Source: Chitinophagales bacterium (GTDB lineage: Bacteria; Bacteroidota; Bacteroidia; Chitinophagales; UBA2359). From it: 10,113 nt of DNA. Position numbers and translations under genes: made by a program. The stretch is from positions 1 to 10,113 of the forward strand of contig JAHDIA010000176.1 in assembly GCA_020631035.1 (NCBI GenBank). The letters are read 5' to 3'. A model generated the notes under the pieces. It did not search any database. It was given only the letters and a program-made list of their open reading frames with translations, and was not told the DNA's origin. Shown here one piece after another: positions 7,905-10,113 of this stretch. How positions within the stretch are numbered: position 1 is the stretch's first letter; every line of letters begins with the position of its first letter.

Positions 7905-9383
7905 ATGCATCAACAAAAAATCATTCAACTACTAAGCCACTTTAGCCTCCAAGAAATTAAAGCATTTCAACTTTTTTTACATTCAGATTACTTTAAAATC
8001 GAAAAACGCCCTACTTGTATCCGATTACTGGACAACATCCTTCAAGCAGCACAAAGAAGGAAAAATCCTACGAAATCAGCTCATTACGACTTTAGAGCAA
8101 TCAATAAATCAAGCATTGCCCTGGCAACTTTTGGCAAAGAGGGCAATCCTGAAAAATCCTTGAGTGTCTACACTTCTTTCCTGTACACTGCCGCTACAAA
8201 GTTTGTCACCCAGCACTTTGGCAATGCCTCCAACACCCTAAATGCTCAACTGTATTATCTGGATTTTTTACAACAAAACAACCTCAACAAATTATTTGAT
8301 AAACATTTCAAATCTCTGGAAAAATGCATACAAACAAGTCCTCAATCCGAAGCCCTCTTATTAACCAAAACTCAAATGGCACAATTACACATCAACCACC
8401 TCATTAAAAACGCCAACAAACGCCAAAGTATCAATACCAGCAATTGGGTTACTGCCAATACCAATTACCAAATCTTGTCTACTTTAAAAATTGTTTGCGA
8501 ACAACTCAATCTTGGACAGACCAATGCCCTAGAGTATGACAACTCTTTTATTTTGCCCTTTGTCCCTATTCTAGCAAGCAAGCAAGCCAATGGTTTTGCC
8601 AATCCTTTGATTGAATTGTATTACCTAAGCTATCAATGCTTTTTGGAAAAAATAGAGGTTGCTTCTTTCTTTAACAAGATAACACAACACCATTCAGATA
8701 TTGTAAAAGAGGAAGTTCAAAAACTGAGCAAATACGCCAAAAACATTTGTATTGAATCTATCCAAAAAAGTCAGGCAGGTGCTTTTGAATTACTCCACCA
8801 AATCAATCAGTTTTTGGTCACCCAAAACTTATTTACCATTGATGGTCAGGTAAGTATACGAGATTTTACCAATACCATTTATGTGGCTGCCCGAATGAAA
8901 AAATTTGAATGGGGTCATCAATTCATTGCCCAATACGCCCCCTATTTACCTGATGCCCAAAGACAAAACAATCAAGAAATTTCACAAGGTCTCTTGTTTT
9001 TTGAAAACAAAGAGTTTGAAGCGGCATTAGACATATTACTTAGCAAACATTTTGACAGTGATATTTTGCTAGAAAGCAATCGCCGCAACCTTGTCATTAA
9101 GGCTTATTACGAATTGGGTTATTACCAGCAAGCCGAACAGCAAATCGACAGTTTTGTCCGTTACCTCCGTAGTATTTCCAAAAAGAAAATGCCCCAAGCT
9201 CGTGTCAATTCCTACAAACTATTTTTACAAGAATTGCGCAAACTCGTTCGCCTACATTACAACATCAATTTGAGTCCTTCTAGACACAATGAGAAACTCG
9301 ACAAACTGCTTGTATTTGCTCAAAGCAAGCAACTCAACAATCAAGCTTGGTTGCTAGAAAAAATTAAGGAAGGGAAAAAATAA
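7905..9383 (+). CDS. Helical TPR-like repeat protein of unknown function (Saprospiraceae-type paralogue family)
   Basis: A 492-residue protein starting at ATG 7905, with an A-rich leader and no Shine-Dalgarno site. It has no signal peptide or membrane segment, so it should be cytoplasmic. Leucine, glutamine and lysine dominate and the predicted structure is all helical. The C-terminal half shows TPR-like helix pairs, for example ENKEFEAALDILLSKHF (residues 366-382) and VIKAYYELGYYQQAEQQI. The N-terminal motif FSLQEIKAFQLFLHSDYF and the later YYELG...SFVRYLR segment match my memory of a large uncharacterised family repeated many times in Saprospiraceae genomes, often next to secreted proteins. 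No catalytic motif is visible and I assign no function; a protein-protein scaffold is the most that the helical repeats suggest. It stands alone: divergent from the protease and convergent with the next gene, with a bidirectional terminator about 310 bp downstream. Confidence 0.88.
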   Translation: MHQQKIIQLLSHFSLQEIKAFQLFLHSDYFKIEKRPTCIRLLDNILQAAQRRKNPTKSAHYDFRAINKSSIALATFGKEGNPEKSLSVYTSFLYTAATKFVTQHFGNASNTLNAQLYYLDFLQQNNLNKLFDKHFKSLEKCIQTSPQSEALLLTKTQMAQLHINHLIKNANKRQSINTSNWVTANTNYQILSTLKIVCEQLNLGQTNALEYDNSFILPFVPILASKQANGFANPLIELYYLSYQCFLEKIEVASFFNKITQHHSDIVKEEVQKLSKYAKNICIESIQKSQAGAFELLHQINQFLVTQNLFTIDGQVSIRDFTNTIYVAARMKKFEWGHQFIAQYAPYLPDAQRQNNQEISQGLLFFENKEFEAALDILLSKHFDSDILLESNRRNLVIKAYYELGYYQQAEQQIDSFVRYLRSISKKKMPQARVNSYKLFLQELRKLVRLHYNINLSPSRHNEKLDKLLVFAQSKQLNNQAWLLEKIKEGKK

Positions 9384-9403
9384 ATTTAATTTTTTGTTTT
9401 TTT

Positions 9404-9494
9404 GGGCGTGCCCCTGCGGGTCAGGCTATCCGTGGGTTCGCTTTGCTCCGTGCTGCGCACACTCCCTGCGGTCGTCCACTATTATCCTTCACGC
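9404..9494. repeat. GC-rich intergenic repeat element starting with hairpin GGGCGTGCCC
   Basis: A 91-bp GC-rich block stands between T-rich DNA on the left and very AT-rich DNA on the right. It opens with the palindrome GGGCGTGCCC (9404-9413), continues with CCTGCGGGTCAGGCTATCCG, and has a second CCTGCGGTCGTCC near 9463-9478 before ending around TATCCTTCACGC. It has no credible reading frame. Blocks beginning GGGCGTGCCC...CGGGTC...GGCT are, as I recall, scattered between genes in many Flavobacteriia and related Bacteroidota; this is from memory. It shares GTCGTCC and a terminal TATCCTT with the GC-rich element at 1240-1310, so the two may be relatives. Confidence 0.65.
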
Positions 9495-9554
9495 AAGAAA
9501 TTTTATTTTAATAAATGAGTTTATTATTAAATGACAATTTTCATGGTTCCTGTT

Positions 9555-9674
9555 CAGACGCACGGTCGTGCGTCTCTACGTTTTCTGTTCCGTTTTCTGT
9601 TCAGACGCACGGTCGTGCGTCTCTACGTTTTCTGTTCCGTTTTCTGTCCAGACGCACGGTCGTGCGTCTCTACG
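9555..9674. repeat. Three tandem 47-bp units, each with a 9-bp-arm palindrome
   Basis: A 26-bp core occurs identically at 9555-9580, 9602-9627 and 9649-9674, an exact 47-bp period. Each core contains AGACGCACGGTCGTGCGTCT, whose nine outer base pairs on each side are perfectly complementary around a 2-base centre, and ends in CTCTACG. The 21-bp linkers (TTTTCTGTTCCGTTTTCTGT plus one base) are also nearly identical, differing only by TT/TC at the end, so this is tandem duplication and not a repeat-spacer array. The core has the same AGAC-N12-GTCT-CTAC plan as the palindrome at 9826-9850. Confidence 0.92.
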
Positions 9675-9690
9675 TTTTTGTTTTACAACA

Positions 9691-9731
9691 AAAAACCCGT
9701 TCAATTGATAAATCAATCGAAACGGGTTTTT
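9691..9731. terminator. Bidirectional rho-independent terminator between convergent genes
   Basis: The arms AAAAACCCGTT (9691-9701) and AACGGGTTTTT (9721-9731) are perfect reverse complements, and the inner ATTGAT/ATCAAT adds a second stem. The GC-rich core flanked by A-tract and T-tract gives a working terminator in either direction. It lies between the plus-strand 492-residue gene ending at 9383 and the minus-strand gene ending at 9854, and would stop transcription from both. Confidence 0.85.
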
Positions 9732-9825
9732 AATACAAATCAAAATGTGTGTTGTCTTCAATGTTTGTGTTGAAAACTAATGTATGTGTTTATCCTTTGG
9801 GAATTTCTTTTCCAATTGTTGTGTG

Positions 9826-9850
9826 CAGACAAGGCATGCCTTGTCTCTAC
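9826..9850. repeat. Palindromic element, 20-bp perfect palindrome with CTAC tail
   Basis: AGACAAGGCATGCCTTGTCT (9827-9846) is a perfect 20-bp palindrome preceded by C and followed by CTAC. It keeps the outer AGAC...GTCT and the CTCTAC edge of the tandem units at 9555-9674, but its inner core is different (AAGGCATGCCTT in place of GCACGGTCGTGC). It sits 3 bp beyond the stop codon of the minus-strand gene at the right edge. No T-tract follows on the minus strand, so it is not an obvious terminator for that gene. Confidence 0.88.
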
Positions 9851-9853
9851 CTT

Positions 9854-10113
9854 TTATTTTAATATCATTTGTTTGCTATCTCTTACTTTGCCGTCTACGA
9901 CCAAACTATAGGTATACATTCCTTGGGGCAAATTGACCAAACTTAAATCTACTTGACCTTTGCCTGTCGATTCTAAGGAAATCTCTCGAATCAATTTGCC
10001 TGTGTTGTCATATACATGTAGGCTGGCTGTTTGGACTGTCTTGGGTAAATAATATTCAATCACTGTCTCTCCATCAAAGGGGTTGGGAGCGTTTTGTCCC
10101 AATTGCGCCTTAT
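9854..10113 (-). CDS. C-terminal end of a T9SS-secreted protein (type A sorting domain; partial, 5' end outside window)
   Basis: The open minus-strand frame enters from the right edge and ends at TAA 9856-9854. The visible 86 or so residues begin KAQLGQNAPNPFDGETVIEY and go on YLPK...LHVYDNTGKLIREI...LPQGMYTYSLVVDGKVRDSKQMILK. The LxQNxPNPF start, the G-K-L-I-R turn, the L-P-x-G-x-Y segment and the lysine-bearing final strand are the standard T9SS type A C-terminal sorting domain, which directs Sec-exported proteins across the outer membrane and is normally cleaved. A TTG codon at 10102 is an ordinary leucine of this domain, not a start. The functional domains of this protein lie outside the window, so its role is unknown. 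Confidence 0.93.
   Translation of the reverse strand, partial: KAQLGQNAPNPFDGETVIEYYLPKTVQTASLHVYDNTGKLIREISLESTGKGQVDLSLVNLPQGMYTYSLVVDGKVRDSKQMILK

Noticed and set aside
9555..9674. Possible mini CRISPR array
   Set aside because: The sequences between the 26-bp cores are nearly identical to each other, so they are not spacers; the unit is a 47-bp tandem repeat and no cas gene is present.
9515..9773. Short frames on both strands across the tandem palindromes
   Set aside because: Their peptides are only translations of the 47-bp repeats (recurrent TVVRLYVF-like strings) and the terminator.
9826..9850. Terminator of the minus-strand gene at the right edge
   Set aside because: On the minus strand the hairpin is followed by CACACAACAA and not a T-tract; the true terminator is the hairpin at 9691-9731.

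Overview
The window looks like chromosomal DNA from a member of the Bacteroidota, most likely a Saprospiria-type marine or sludge bacterium. Support comes from the AT-rich base composition, the lack of Shine-Dalgarno sites before most starts, a Bacteroidota-style TAnnTTTG promoter candidate, and type IX secretion (T9SS) C-terminal domains. Further support is a '3-coathanger stack' domain in two adjacent genes and a 492-residue helical protein of a kind I remember as a multi-copy family in Saprospiraceae. The exact genus cannot be read from the sequence.

Layout. Positions 52 to 1 (minus) hold the first 17 codons of an exported protein that runs off the left edge. A 303-residue exported protein with a cohesin-like beta domain and a 3-coathanger stack follows (1052-141, minus). 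A 265-bp gap (1053-1317) carries a GC-rich composite palindromic element. The centrepiece (7620-1318, minus) is a 2100-residue secreted subtilisin-like protease. It is fused to four separately capped arrays of plant-type leucine-rich repeats (35 repeats in total), then an Ig/PKD-like domain, a dockerin-like pair of calcium loops, a cohesin-like domain, a 3-coathanger stack and a divergent C-terminal sorting domain. A 284-bp divergent intergenic region separates it from the 492-residue helical cytoplasmic protein (7905-9383, plus). The 470 bp from 9384 to 9853 has no gene but is dense in repeats: a GC-rich intergenic element, three tandem 47-bp units each holding a 20-bp palindrome, a bidirectional terminator, and one more palindrome of the same architecture. 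The right edge carries the C-terminal T9SS sorting domain of a gene that enters from outside (minus).

How it fits together. The minus-strand genes all appear to encode exported proteins: two have complete signal peptides, one has the start of one, and one has a sorting domain. The large protease and its smaller neighbour share the cohesin-like plus 3-coathanger pairing, so they may act at the cell surface or in the extracellular matrix. No phage, insertion sequence, CRISPR array, tRNA or rRNA was seen. The two most unusual signals are the modular four-array LRR protease and the family of 20-bp palindromes that keep the same outer AGAC/GTCT arms while the inner core changes on both sides at once.
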